The notes under the pieces: model-generated
The model's database searches: none
What the model saw: the letters and a program-made list of their open reading frames with translations, nothing else
What the model was told of the DNA's origin: nothing
Source of the DNA: Candidatus Microgenomates bacterium
Lineage (GTDB): Bacteria; Patescibacteriota; Microgenomatia; UBA1400; UBA12108
Assembly (NCBI GenBank): GCA_003576945.1
Contig: QEVC01000006.1
Coordinates: 1-45,748, forward strand
Direction: 5' to 3'
Length of the DNA stretch: 45,748 nt
In this document: positions 33,078-40,776 of the stretch, piece by piece
How positions within the stretch are numbered: the stretch's first letter is position 1
How the letters are laid out: every line of letters begins with the position of its first letter
Program-made: the position numbers and the translations under genes

Positions 33078-33260
33078 ATGAAAAGTTCTACAAAAATAGA
33101 TCCGGTGCTGATGGAGGTGGCAGACCAGGTTTTTTGGGAAGAATATAACCAACGTGATAATCCAGGCGAACGGTATGTAGTCTTGGATACCAAGAGGCAG
33201 GAAATAGTGGTACAGAATGTAAAACTGATTAGAGAGATGAGGAAAGTTAAGGCGGATTAG
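33078..33260 (+). CDS. Small hypothetical protein
   Basis: 60 residues, preceded by a strong AGGAGG ribosome site 5 nt before ATG, which supports real translation. It is charged and soluble (FWEEYNQRDNPGERYVVLDTKRQEIVV). Family unknown. Its 3' end overlaps the convergent recombinase gene by 4 nt. Confidence 0.6.
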   Translation: MKSSTKIDPVLMEVADQVFWEEYNQRDNPGERYVVLDTKRQEIVVQNVKLIREMRKVKAD

Positions 33261-34114
33261 AGCTCGGCGATTTTGATTTTCTTTGGTTCGGTCTGGGCGC
33301 CACCGATGAACTCGAGGTACTTCTCGGTAGTGGAGAGTCTTTTGTGGCCAACCATGTGAGAAAGTTCGACGATTGGGACACCAGCTTTTAGCTGTTCGAC
33401 GACGAAAGTGTGCCTTAAATCATTTACCTTGGCGTTTTCGATGCCTGCGATTCGGAAATAGCGATTAACAGCAGTTCTGATGTTGCGGATCAAGAAAGGA
33501 TTACCTGTTTTGGTGACAAAAAGGGTGGTGTTTTTGGTTTTTGGGCGACTTGCTACGTATTTTTCGATAGCGTTTACTGCGGTTGTGTTAAGTGGGACTT
33601 TGCGGGCTTCGTGGCTCTCGTAGGCTCTAATTTTGAGATTATTTTTTTCGATACTGATGTCCTGGAGTTGAATGGCAGCGAGTTCGCCGATCCTAAGCCC
33701 TGTTTGGAGGAGGAGTTCGACAATGCCATACATACGAACATCATCTTTGACTGCGTCGCGGAGTGCCCGGTACTCGAGAGGGGAGAGAATCCTGGGGGGG
33801 GTTATTTCGTATTTAGGGTGAGAGATGCTACCGGCTGGACTGGCAGTAACAACTCCTTCACCGATTAAGTATTTGAAAAAGGATTTAATGCTATTTAGTT
33901 TGCGACTAATACTCTTGAGGGTGTATTTGTTGTCTTTGAGAAATTGTTTAAACTCCTCGAGGTTATCGGTGACGATGTCGGCGATATTAGTGATACCGCG
34001 GTCGGCGAGAAAGTCGATTAATTGATCGAGGTCTTTGGCGTAGGCGAGGATGGTGGCACTAGCCCTGCTTTCTTTCTGCAAATATTTGATAAACTGATCT
34101 TTGAGCGTACGCAT
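33257..34114 (-). CDS. Tyrosine recombinase (XerC/XerD-like)
   Basis: 285 residues with a SAM-like N-terminal core-binding domain (1-about 85) and a catalytic domain. Catalytic residues: R141 (TGLRIGEL), R234 (NDLRHTF), H257 (VGHKRLS) and the nucleophile Y266 (TTEKYLEF). The first His of the usual HxLRH box is Asn231. It may serve chromosome dimer resolution or an integrated element. TAATAT lies 7 nt upstream of the start, sharing its sequence with the divergent FtsB promoter. Confidence 0.88.
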   Translation of the reverse strand: MRTLKDQFIKYLQKESRASATILAYAKDLDQLIDFLADRGITNIADIVTDNLEEFKQFLKDNKYTLKSISRKLNSIKSFFKYLIGEGVVTASPAGSISHPKYEITPPRILSPLEYRALRDAVKDDVRMYGIVELLLQTGLRIGELAAIQLQDISIEKNNLKIRAYESHEARKVPLNTTAVNAIEKYVASRPKTKNTTLFVTKTGNPFLIRNIRTAVNRYFRIAGIENAKVNDLRHTFVVEQLKAGVPIVELSHMVGHKRLSTTEKYLEFIGGAQTEPKKIKIAEL

Positions 34115-34121
34115 AGCGGTA

Positions 34122-34128
34122 ATATTAC
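34122..34128. promoter_or_regulatory. shared divergent -10 region for the recombinase and the FtsB-like gene
   Basis: On the minus strand TAATAT (34127 to 34122) is 7 nt before ATG 34114. On the plus strand TATTAC (34123-34128) is 6 nt before ATG 34135. The two -10 elements overlap, so the genes can hardly be transcribed at the same moment. Confidence 0.45.
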
Positions 34129-34134
34129 TATATT

Positions 34135-34524
34135 ATGGGTCATAATGCAACAAGAGAAAGCAGTCACGGGATATCGCGGGTCGTAATCTATGCAATCTTG
34201 ATATTTCAGATAGTGTTGATTGGATCGCTAATCCGTGGAATTCAAGTGTCATATAAGTCTAGAGAAAGGGTAGAGATTTTGCAGGAAAAGAAGGGACAAC
34301 TAGAGGAGGAGAATGCGAAACTCAAGGAAGATGTGGCTTATGTCCAGAGCGACTACTACATTGAAAAAGTAGCGAGAGAAGAGCTACAGAGGGCTAAGCC
34401 TGGAGAGCAAGTAGTGATTTTGCCTGAAAATCAAAGAGTGAGTGGTTTAAGTACTGGTGGTGAGAAGAAACAAGAAAAACAACTCAAAAACTGGGAAAAA
34501 TGGTGGCTTCTTCTGGTAGAATAA
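34135..34524 (+). CDS. FtsB/DivIC-like septum formation initiator
   Basis: 129 residues. One transmembrane helix (VVIYAILIFQIVLIGSLIRGI, about 16-36) is followed by a coiled coil (ERVEILQEKKGQLEEENAKLKEDV), then YVQSDYYIEKVAREELQRAKPGE. That last motif is typical of FtsB/DivIC. Such proteins bridge the FtsQ-FtsL division complex. The stop is 14 nt before a tRNA-Ser gene, probably on the same transcript. Confidence 0.82.
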   Translation: MGHNATRESSHGISRVVIYAILIFQIVLIGSLIRGIQVSYKSRERVEILQEKKGQLEEENAKLKEDVAYVQSDYYIEKVAREELQRAKPGEQVVILPENQRVSGLSTGGEKKQEKQLKNWEKWWLLLVE

Positions 34525-34538
34525 CTGGTGATGCAACT

Positions 34539-34620
34539 GGAGAGTGGGCAGGACGGTAATGCGCTAGTCTTGAAAACTAGTGGGAGTAATCCCTAACAGG
34601 TTCGACCCCTGTACTCTCCG
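34539..34620 (+). tRNA. tRNA-Ser (anticodon UGA)
   Basis: 82 nt with a long variable arm. Acceptor GGAGAGT/ACTCTCC, discriminator G. Anticodon arm CTAGT/ACTAG with loop cttgaaa, giving TGA. Its 5' 26 nt and 3' 28 nt are identical to tRNA-Ser(CGA) at 40033. CCA is not encoded. The Nudix start codon is only 4 nt downstream. Confidence 0.9.
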
Positions 34621-34624
34621 CACT

Positions 34625-35131
34625 ATGAAGAACGCAATTTTAGAAGAAGTATCGGCGGGAGGGGTAGTTTTTCGTCGTGATGGGGGTTCTTGTGAGTTTT
34701 TGATTGGTAAGCACTCGGGATATCATAAGTGGGTGCTGCCTAAGGGGTTGGTGGAGAGGGGTGAGTCTTATACCGAGACTGCGGTCAGAGAGGTGCAAGA
34801 GGAGGTAGGGGTGGTGGCCAGAGTTGTAGGTAATATGCCGGTTAAAACTATAGAGTATTGGTACGATGCAGATTTGGAGTCAAAAATGGGGAAGGCCGCA
34901 ACAGGACTAGATTCGGAGAGAAGGGTGACAAAATATCAAGAAGAAGGGGGTCTAAAAACAAAAATTCATAAGAAAGTAATATTTTATCTGATGGAGTTTG
35001 AATCAGACCTTGGTAAAGTAGGGTGGGAAATGACTGAACGAGAGTGGGTTAGTTATGAGGAGGCAATAGCGAGGTTGGCATTTGAGAGTGAGAGGGAAGT
35101 GCTAGGGGAAGCTAAAGTAGTATTGGATTAA
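34625..35131 (+). CDS. Nudix hydrolase
   Basis: 168 residues from ATG 34625; an upstream frame would overlap the tRNA and is rejected. The complete Nudix box lies at 41-63 (GLVERGES, then REVQEEVGV, matching Gx5Ex7REUxEExGU). An insertion of about 25 residues (DADLESKMGKAATGLDSERR) interrupts the fold after the box. The family hydrolyses nucleoside diphosphates linked to another group; the substrate is unknown. There is no room for a ribosome site outside the tRNA 3' end. Confidence 0.87.
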   Translation: MKNAILEEVSAGGVVFRRDGGSCEFLIGKHSGYHKWVLPKGLVERGESYTETAVREVQEEVGVVARVVGNMPVKTIEYWYDADLESKMGKAATGLDSERRVTKYQEEGGLKTKIHKKVIFYLMEFESDLGKVGWEMTEREWVSYEEAIARLAFESEREVLGEAKVVLD

Positions 35132-35241
35132 GAAGTGTGCCTCTGTATAACCAAATCAGAACTCATTTTAAAACAAATCAGGCAGTTGTTACCGAAAATC
35201 CCAAAATGATATGAATACTCTGCAAAAACAAAGAGAGTTTT

Positions 35242-35273
35242 TCTAAAGATAAATCAATCTAAAGATAAATCAA
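35242..35273 (+). repeat. tandem duplication of a 16-nt unit
   Basis: tctaaagataaatcaa occurs twice with no spacer in the AT-rich leader of the 35321 gene. It may be a regulatory site or a simple slippage duplication. The rest of this 189-nt gap is AT-rich with no clear promoter in the leaderless position. Confidence 0.75.
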
Positions 35274-35320
35274 AGTTCTCGTGATAACATTGGAACTATG
35301 TATTCAAAGAGGAAAAGAAA

Positions 35321-36850
35321 ATGCCATCTCCAGAGATCAACGAACTAGTAAAGAAAATTATTCCTGAATTTAGTGAAAATTTTGGGTGGGGGGAATTTAG
35401 AAATCAGATTATCGAATCTGGTTATAAAAATATAGCAGAGGGAGCAAAGCAATTATTAGAGATGAGAATTAATCCATCACAGACTTCATGGAGAGATTCG
35501 TTTGCTGGTGCAAACACAGTAGAGAGAGCATTGGCGCTTCAGGGACAACATTTTGAATATGGAAAAATAAAGAAAGATAGATGGAAAAAGATTGTTTTTG
35601 AGGGGAATAATTTTAATATCTCAAAATTACAGGAAGGCGCACTTAAATTGTACTGTGATGTGAACAATCCTTTTGTTGTAGACGTTATTCAGAAATTAGT
35701 TCGGTTACTACCAACTAATGTGCTCGAGCATATTAGAATGAGTGTAAACCTTAATCAACTGATAGGATCTGAACGATCATCATCTCCATCTAACTTGGCG
35801 ATAGACGGAGAAAGCGCTGATTCTTCAAAAATCACTATTGCGTTAATTGGAGCAATTAAAAAGATTCGACTACTCAATAGCAATTATTTTCCTCCAGCAG
35901 AGAAAAGTATTCCGGATTTAGTGTCAGAACTAAAACTACCAATTGATCCAAACATTGGAGTGGTTGAGGTTGATTCTGCTCAGAGCTTCGATACACTGGA
36001 ACGAAACTTTATGCTAGCAGAAATTTGTGGAAAACCACCACAGCATTTGCCAATTAAAGAAAAACTAGAAAGAATGATTCTCCGTTTTAGGGATTTATCT
36101 CAAGATAAACCTGGATTATTTGCTGATCAAAACTTATTAAAAAATAGGAGAATATATCTGCCCCCACTCGTATTTAACACTCGCCCATACATAGAATCTG
36201 AAGTAAACCCAAAACAATTATTTTCATCCAAAGAAGCAATTAAATCATACGACCTCGCTGACGCTTATTCTAAATTGTTTGATTTGGTGCAAACGCATCG
36301 TCCCAATGCATTTGAGGGATATGTGAATACTAGAAGTGGATTTTATTATCAAGTTACATTTGGACGATTACGAAAGAGAACAGATGAATTTAGAAGAAAG
36401 ATTGACGCATTTAGAGGTTATATTCAAATTCATCCTCTCGATATACCACGTGCTATTAAAATACTCAGCGAGATCGCAATAATACGCTTAGCGAATAATA
36501 AACGTACCGAATTCAAAGTTATGTTAGGGACAAATCCGTCTTTATCTCAAAAATACGAACCTAAAACAAAATTGAACAAAACAGACTTGGAAGCTATTGG
36601 CATTTACAATAATATTAGTCCAAGTGATGCAGAGCTAGTCATATATGGGGAAAATACACTAGAAGTTACCGAATTACTGCATGAAATAGACGCACATACC
36701 GATTGGCAGACGATTAATGGTAGGTTTATTGAAGCCATTGGATCTTTAACTGAAAAGTTTATTCCGAGAGGACGTTTACCCTATATTGGTTCAAATGGTG
36801 AAATACTTTCCTTGTCATACAATGACCAGCCAGGAAATTACGAAGACTAG
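35321..36850 (+). CDS. Unknown protein, first of a two-gene accessory pair
   Basis: 509 residues, preceded by GAGGAAAAG. I recognise no family. It appears soluble and mostly helical, with many basic and aromatic residues and no signal peptide. Near the C-terminus is HEIDAH (in ELLHEIDAHTDW), a possible metal site. Base use is more A/T-rich than in neighbouring genes, and the leader differs from the window's usual leaderless pattern, suggesting recent arrival. The downstream gene follows within 20 nt or overlaps it, so they probably act together. Confidence 0.7.
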   Translation: MPSPEINELVKKIIPEFSENFGWGEFRNQIIESGYKNIAEGAKQLLEMRINPSQTSWRDSFAGANTVERALALQGQHFEYGKIKKDRWKKIVFEGNNFNISKLQEGALKLYCDVNNPFVVDVIQKLVRLLPTNVLEHIRMSVNLNQLIGSERSSSPSNLAIDGESADSSKITIALIGAIKKIRLLNSNYFPPAEKSIPDLVSELKLPIDPNIGVVEVDSAQSFDTLERNFMLAEICGKPPQHLPIKEKLERMILRFRDLSQDKPGLFADQNLLKNRRIYLPPLVFNTRPYIESEVNPKQLFSSKEAIKSYDLADAYSKLFDLVQTHRPNAFEGYVNTRSGFYYQVTFGRLRKRTDEFRRKIDAFRGYIQIHPLDIPRAIKILSEIAIIRLANNKRTEFKVMLGTNPSLSQKYEPKTKLNKTDLEAIGIYNNISPSDAELVIYGENTLEVTELLHEIDAHTDWQTINGRFIEAIGSLTEKFIPRGRLPYIGSNGEILSLSYNDQPGNYED

Positions 36851-36869
36851 TAGTAGCAATGGAAAGCTC

Positions 36870-37673
36870 ATGTTAAAACAGATAACAGAAAAAATAGCAC
36901 AGTGGGAATCAAAAAAATTTGCACCTCACAAAGATGCTAATTTAGAACGATATAACCAGTTTGTTGATGCTATGAATGTTATTCATATTTCAGATAGTGG
37001 TTTGCGTCAAGATATAGTTGATTGGTGCGCTTCAAACGCAAAAACTCAAGAGCGACGATCTAGGTATGTTAATAATGGCCTAGTGACAACACATGGACTA
37101 GGGAACAATGTGTCATATTTACAAATTTGCGAATCCGACTCAAGAAAAATCAAAGAACTGTGGTACGTAGACCACCAGTCAGGTAAGGCGATGGAAATCA
37201 TGAGTGCACTGCGTCAATTTGATGTGCCAGTTTTTGCTGGTGTAACGGCTGAGGATCCGATGGGGAAATTGCTCGGCAATAAATATGACGACTCTACCTA
37301 TGTCCATACGTACGATCGTGGTAAAACAAGTGTTCATTTACCTGGGGATAGATTTGATAATCGCGATTTGCTAGACGAAACACCACTAGCTATGGTCGCA
37401 ATCATGACAATGGCTCCTGTTCACGAAATTGCGCATGGCATTACGTATGTAGATGAAAAGATTATTAGAGCTACGATGTTGCATGATCTAGTTAGGCGCG
37501 TAAACTCCTCGACTAACGAAGTGAGACATCACAAAGGTGCATCGGTAGAAAGACTTGCAATGATTGGAGCATTGCAAGTAGCACAAAAGGCTATTATGGG
37601 GGGGGTAAACCTATGGCGTGGATACGAGGCAAAGGATGTAATAAAAGCAATTAACAGATATTTGCATTGGTGA
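36870..37673 (+). CDS. Unknown protein with HEIAH zinc-protease-like motif
   Basis: 267 residues from ATG 36870, which follows GGAAAG. ATG 36822 is an alternative that would overlap the previous gene. The clearest feature is PVHEIAHGITYVDE, an HExxH motif of zincin metalloproteases, in the second half. A third ligand is not obvious (later candidates are HDL, RHHKGAS). Otherwise no family is recognised. There is no signal peptide, so an intracellular role is likely. Composition matches its upstream partner. Confidence 0.65.
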   Translation: MLKQITEKIAQWESKKFAPHKDANLERYNQFVDAMNVIHISDSGLRQDIVDWCASNAKTQERRSRYVNNGLVTTHGLGNNVSYLQICESDSRKIKELWYVDHQSGKAMEIMSALRQFDVPVFAGVTAEDPMGKLLGNKYDDSTYVHTYDRGKTSVHLPGDRFDNRDLLDETPLAMVAIMTMAPVHEIAHGITYVDEKIIRATMLHDLVRRVNSSTNEVRHHKGASVERLAMIGALQVAQKAIMGGVNLWRGYEAKDVIKAINRYLHW

Positions 37674-37690
37674 TAAACCCATGTAAATAT

Positions 37691-37853
37691 CCCGCCGTTG
37701 GGGTCACGAAGTGACAAATACTCGCCAATTCTGGATCTCTCCCGCCCGCAGATACAAATAAAAACTCCATATTGTGGCGAGCGGAAGAGATACGGCTCGA
37801 CAGAGCCGTCCAGAACAGGCGTGTGCCACTGATTTTATCGGTGCGACGGCGGG
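37691..37853. ncRNA. highly structured intergenic sequence (candidate ncRNA or repeat element)
   Basis: An outer stem pairs cccgccgt (37691-37698) with acggcggg (37846-37853). Inside are the perfect hairpins GTCAC-gaa-GTGAC (37703-37715) and ACGGCTC-gaca-GAGCCGT (37792-37809). ttctgga and tccagaa also face each other. It lies between the accessory pair and tRNA-Arg(CCG). It is GC-richer than its surroundings, with no convincing ORF. Function and strand are unknown. Confidence 0.45.
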
Positions 37854-37920
37854 CACCATTTGCAGGGTTCATACAATTTTGGGATTTTCGGCAACAACTG
37901 CCTGAATTGTTCTTTACTGG

Positions 37921-37992
37921 TGCCTCTGACCAGAATCGAACTGGTATTGCCGGCTTCGGAGGCCAGTGTTCTATCCGTTAAACTACAGAGAC
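37921..37992 (-). tRNA. tRNA-Arg (anticodon CCG)
   Basis: 72 nt on the minus strand. Acceptor GTCTCTG/CAGAGGC with discriminator A. Anticodon arm CTGGC/GCCGG around ctccgaa, giving CCG. The next three bases (37920-37918) read CCA, so the 3' end is encoded. Confidence 0.88.
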
Positions 37993-38027
37993 CAGTAGGC
38001 GTGCTCAGGGCAAACTCTTAAAAAATG

Positions 38028-38099
38028 TGCTCCCGACAGGAATCGAACCTGTATTGGTAGTTCCGCAAACTACTGTCCTATCCGTTGAACGACGGAAGC
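38028..38099 (-). tRNA. tRNA-Arg (anticodon GCG)
   Basis: 72 nt on the minus strand. Acceptor GCTTCCG/CGGGAGC, discriminator A. Anticodon arm GTAGT/ACTAC around ttgcgga, giving GCG. Most bacteria read CGU/CGC with an ACG anticodon converted to inosine, so GCG is unusual. CCA is not encoded. Confidence 0.87.
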
Positions 38100-38128
38100 G
38101 CTTTTTGTATTATACCTCAAGATTCGAA

Positions 38129-38617
38129 CTACTTGCTTTCGAGGGGGATTTTGTCGCCGAGCCAGCGGCTAGCGCGGTCGACAAAAGAGTCGGCGGGCTT
38201 TTCTTCGAGAAGTTTGCCTTCGAGCGATTTTAGAATGGTTGCTTTATGAGTGTTACTAATTACCATTACCAAGAGACCAGGAATGGTCTTGATGGTTTTG
38301 ATCATAATGACTTCTTGATCCCATTGTTTGGTGAGCCAATATTGAGTTAGCTCTTCCCATTTGTAGAGTTTACTATCAGTAACTATGCCATTTTCGGTGA
38401 TTTGATGAGTTACATTTTCAGGCTTGTGAGTAGCTAGGACATAGGAGAGAAAAGCGAAGGCCATAATGACGCCAATTAATAAAAACTCTTTGAGGAGTAA
38501 GAGAATGACTCCAAGGAGGAAGGCAATGCTGAGGATGGTAGTGTAGAACTCGCGAGTGCGTTCTTTGTAGGGGCGAGCAGGGGAACTCCATTCTGCGAGG
38601 ATTTTATTGTCGGACAT
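38129..38617 (-). CDS. Membrane protein of unknown function
   Basis: 162 residues. Two closely spaced transmembrane helices (TILSIAFLLGVILLLLKEFLLIGVIMAFAFLSYVLA, about 27-62) are followed by a cytoplasmic domain with a WEELTQYWL...EVIMIKT pattern resembling small bacterial PH-like domains. A weak TAAGCT lies 6 nt before the start. The family is common in CPR genomes by my recollection; function unknown. Confidence 0.65.
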   Translation of the reverse strand: MSDNKILAEWSSPARPYKERTREFYTTILSIAFLLGVILLLLKEFLLIGVIMAFAFLSYVLATHKPENVTHQITENGIVTDSKLYKWEELTQYWLTKQWDQEVIMIKTIKTIPGLLVMVISNTHKATILKSLEGKLLEEKPADSFVDRASRWLGDKIPLESK

Positions 38618-38680
38618 ATAAATAGCTTAACACATAATTTCACTCGCAAATGTTCGACTTATAATTTTTTGCTCGCTAGG

Positions 38681-39478
38681 TCAACCTAGGAGTGGATCGC
38701 TTTGTTTGATGCCAAAGTGATTGGCGGCTGAGACTCCTTGGACGACGAGCTCGATAAAACGGTGGTCGCGATAACCGGAGCTACCCACAATTAAACCAGG
38801 CTCACCATTTGGAACATCTTTGAGTCGGTCGTAGCACATTATCTCTCCCCAAGTCGTTTTGATTTTTTTACCTGCTTCGTGACTTATGTCTTCAACCCAT
38901 GCTGTGGTTTTGCAGTTGCCAAAATTATCGATGTAGGCGATGGAGAGGGGAGCTGATTTGAAGTCTTTGAGTTCGTGTCTCTCGATCGGTAGTTCAATAC
39001 CCTGCATGTGCCATTTGGCAACGCGGGGGAGGAATTCGAACGAGCGGAATTGGGTGTTGGTAATTGGAGCTCGCAAGTGCTCTGGGAGTTTGCCAGCTTT
39101 AATTACATGTTCGAGAACGGTTGGGATGTCATAAACATCAACATGATCAGCTAGACCGTATTTGTGGATCAGAGAGAGAGTTAGGCCGTCTATTGTGGTG
39201 AAGATGTCGGTGTTTTTGTAAACCACGTGACCAAAGGGAGTGCCATTGGGCCATTTTTTCGCTTTGCCGTGACGGGGTGCGACGTTACAGAGAATAATCC
39301 CTGGCTCATCCATAGCAGCATCAATGGTGTCAATAATATTGATGGCTGCCTCTAGGTCGCCGTAGTTATTAACAGCAACAGTACTAATGTTGGTGTTGGG
39401 GAAGAGGGTGCTAGCGCGGACAACCTGACGGTTCATGGTTAAGGGGTCATGACAATCATTGATGATGGTGACGTACAT
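38681..39478 (-). CDS. SAM hydrolase/halogenase-fold protein (DUF62-like), divergent
   Basis: 265 residues. The N-terminal half resembles the SAM hydroxide adenosyltransferase fold (an IINDCH start, then NVAPRHGKAKKWPNGTPFGHVVYKN). The C-terminal half has AYIDNFGNCKTT and the GSSGYRDHRFIELVVQGVSAANHFGIKQSD pattern, like the family's DxFGN and NGLLEIA...GSAA motifs. Family members cleave SAM to adenosine and methionine. Motifs are degenerate, so the activity is uncertain. Confidence 0.55.
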   Translation of the reverse strand: MYVTIINDCHDPLTMNRQVVRASTLFPNTNISTVAVNNYGDLEAAINIIDTIDAAMDEPGIILCNVAPRHGKAKKWPNGTPFGHVVYKNTDIFTTIDGLTLSLIHKYGLADHVDVYDIPTVLEHVIKAGKLPEHLRAPITNTQFRSFEFLPRVAKWHMQGIELPIERHELKDFKSAPLSIAYIDNFGNCKTTAWVEDISHEAGKKIKTTWGEIMCYDRLKDVPNGEPGLIVGSSGYRDHRFIELVVQGVSAANHFGIKQSDPLLG

Positions 39479-39552
39479 AGAGATAAATCCTAAATCCTAA
39501 ATAACAAATCCCAAACAATGCTGTGAATGGGACGGTTTATTCTAACACGTTA

Positions 39553-39888
39553 TTATTTTGTTGAGATAGCCTGATAGAGAGTGACACTAAGTGTGCCGGC
39601 CATACCCCAAAGAAAGGGGAGCCAGATCGGAAAATTGAGGAGATGGGGGAGAGCGTAAGACCACGGACCAGCAAGCATGATAAGAGCCTCCATAGTGGTT
39701 CCAGCAAGGCCAAAGATGATGAAGGTTAGTGTGGGACGTTTGATTGGAGAATATGACTGTTTTATGGTGGCGAGTAGGGTAAGAAGAGAGATTAGGATAA
39801 TGGGATTTTTCCAAGTCGCCATCGTCACCGTGACTGTGATTAGGGAAAAAATCAAGAAGATTAAGAAAAGTTTGGTTGATTTATTCAT
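39553..39888 (-). CDS. Small multi-pass membrane protein
   Basis: 111 residues from ATG 39888; a longer frame would run through tRNA-Ser(GGA) and is rejected. About four hydrophobic segments are seen, with a conserved-looking end (GPWSYALPHLLNFPIWLPFLWGMAG). Family not identified with confidence. Confidence 0.6.
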   Translation of the reverse strand: MNKSTKLFLIFLIFSLITVTVTMATWKNPIILISLLTLLATIKQSYSPIKRPTLTFIIFGLAGTTMEALIMLAGPWSYALPHLLNFPIWLPFLWGMAGTLSVTLYQAISTK

Positions 39889-39894
39889 ACAAAG

Positions 39895-39977
39895 CGGAGA
39901 AGGCGGGACTCGAACCCGCGAGTGCTTTCGCACGCACGCTTTCCAAGCGTGTGCTGTAGCCGCTGAGCCACTTCTCC
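39895..39977 (-). tRNA. tRNA-Ser (anticodon GGA)
   Basis: 83 nt on the minus strand with a long variable arm. Acceptor GGAGAAG/CTTCTCC, discriminator G. Anticodon arm CACGC/GCGTG around ttggaaa, giving GGA. CCA is not encoded. TATAAT at 39999 to 39994 on the minus strand is a likely -10. Confidence 0.9.
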
Positions 39978-40014
39978 AATAATCTTCAGTATTATTATAC
40001 CCTAAGCTCTCTGG

Positions 40015-40020
40015 TAAAAT
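40015..40020 (+). promoter_or_regulatory. -10 TAAAAT of the tRNA-Ser(CGA) gene
   Basis: TAAAAT lies 12 nt before the mature tRNA 5' end. The divergent tRNA-Ser(GGA) has its own TATAAT at 39999 to 39994, so the two tRNA-Ser genes fire from one 55-nt gap. Confidence 0.45.
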
Positions 40021-40032
40021 ATTAATACGTAT

Positions 40033-40114
40033 GGAGAGTGGGCAGGACGGTAATGCGCGAGTTTCGAAAACTCGTGTCCTTCGGGACTAACAGGTTCGAC
40101 CCCTGTACTCTCCG
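40033..40114 (+). tRNA. tRNA-Ser (anticodon CGA)
   Basis: 82 nt, identical to tRNA-Ser(UGA) at 34539 over its first 26 and last 28 bases. Anticodon arm CGAGT/ACTCG around ttcgaaa, giving CGA. Variable arm is a stem gtcc-ttc-ggac. CCA is not encoded. Confidence 0.9.
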
Positions 40115-40131
40115 CCGGAGGAGATAATTTT

Positions 40132-40755
40132 ATGCAATCAATTTTTGAAGCAGCTGATTTTGGCAAGAGCTACGACGAAATAGTGTTTCCAGGTAAGGCT
40201 GAGGATGAGCGCATACTCTACGTGACTCGCGAGGCTCCTATGATGCTAATGGTTCGACTGACAGTATTTATGTTAATCGTGGCAACAACGGTACTTGTAG
40301 GATCGCTCATGATTGGAAATATGGGGAGAATGCTCGAGTTTGAGGTGGGAGGACTGATTGCGTTGGTACTTTTGATCGGGGCGATTGTGATGATGGGGGG
40401 ACTGTGGTGGATAGCACAAGTATTTAATAAAACTCTGTTTATTATTACGTCGCGCAGACTGACCAAGTTTATTCATACGACACCCTGGACGCGCTACCAA
40501 ATGTCTCTTGGTCTAGATAAAGTAGTCGACTCTGGAGCGTATAGTAAGGGATATCTCCAGGCCATGTTTGGACTCGGGACCTTTGTGGCGCGTAGCTCCG
40601 CCGGCAATATCAAAAACTTTAAGATAGAAAATATTCACTTTGCCGAAGATTTGCACAACTGGATGAACAAGTTAATGTTTACCTTTAACAAAAGCGTGGC
40701 CGAACTAGACAATTTCAAGCCTTTTGTGGCTAAGTCGATAGGGAAGAGAGACTAG
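40132..40755 (+). CDS. bPH2-domain (DUF304-like) membrane protein
   Basis: 207 residues, start preceded by GGAGG 12 nt upstream. A short cytoplasmic N-terminus with ERILYVTREAP precedes two hydrophobic helices (MMLMVRLTVFMLIVATTVLVGSLMIG; IALVLLIGAIVMMGGLWWIA). Then comes the FNKTLFIITSRRLTKFIHTTPWTRYQMSLGLDKVVDSGAY pattern of bacterial PH-like domains. Function unknown. It sits 17 nt after tRNA-Ser and 21 nt before dnaG. Confidence 0.75.
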   Translation: MQSIFEAADFGKSYDEIVFPGKAEDERILYVTREAPMMLMVRLTVFMLIVATTVLVGSLMIGNMGRMLEFEVGGLIALVLLIGAIVMMGGLWWIAQVFNKTLFIITSRRLTKFIHTTPWTRYQMSLGLDKVVDSGAYSKGYLQAMFGLGTFVARSSAGNIKNFKIENIHFAEDLHNWMNKLMFTFNKSVAELDNFKPFVAKSIGKRD

Positions 40756-40776
40756 GTAAGGTAAAATGTGGGTATT

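Noticed and set aside
37772-38233. Plus-strand ORFs at 37772-37981 and 38027-38233
   Set aside because: They are antisense translations of the structured sequence, the two tRNA-Arg genes and the end of the 38129 gene.
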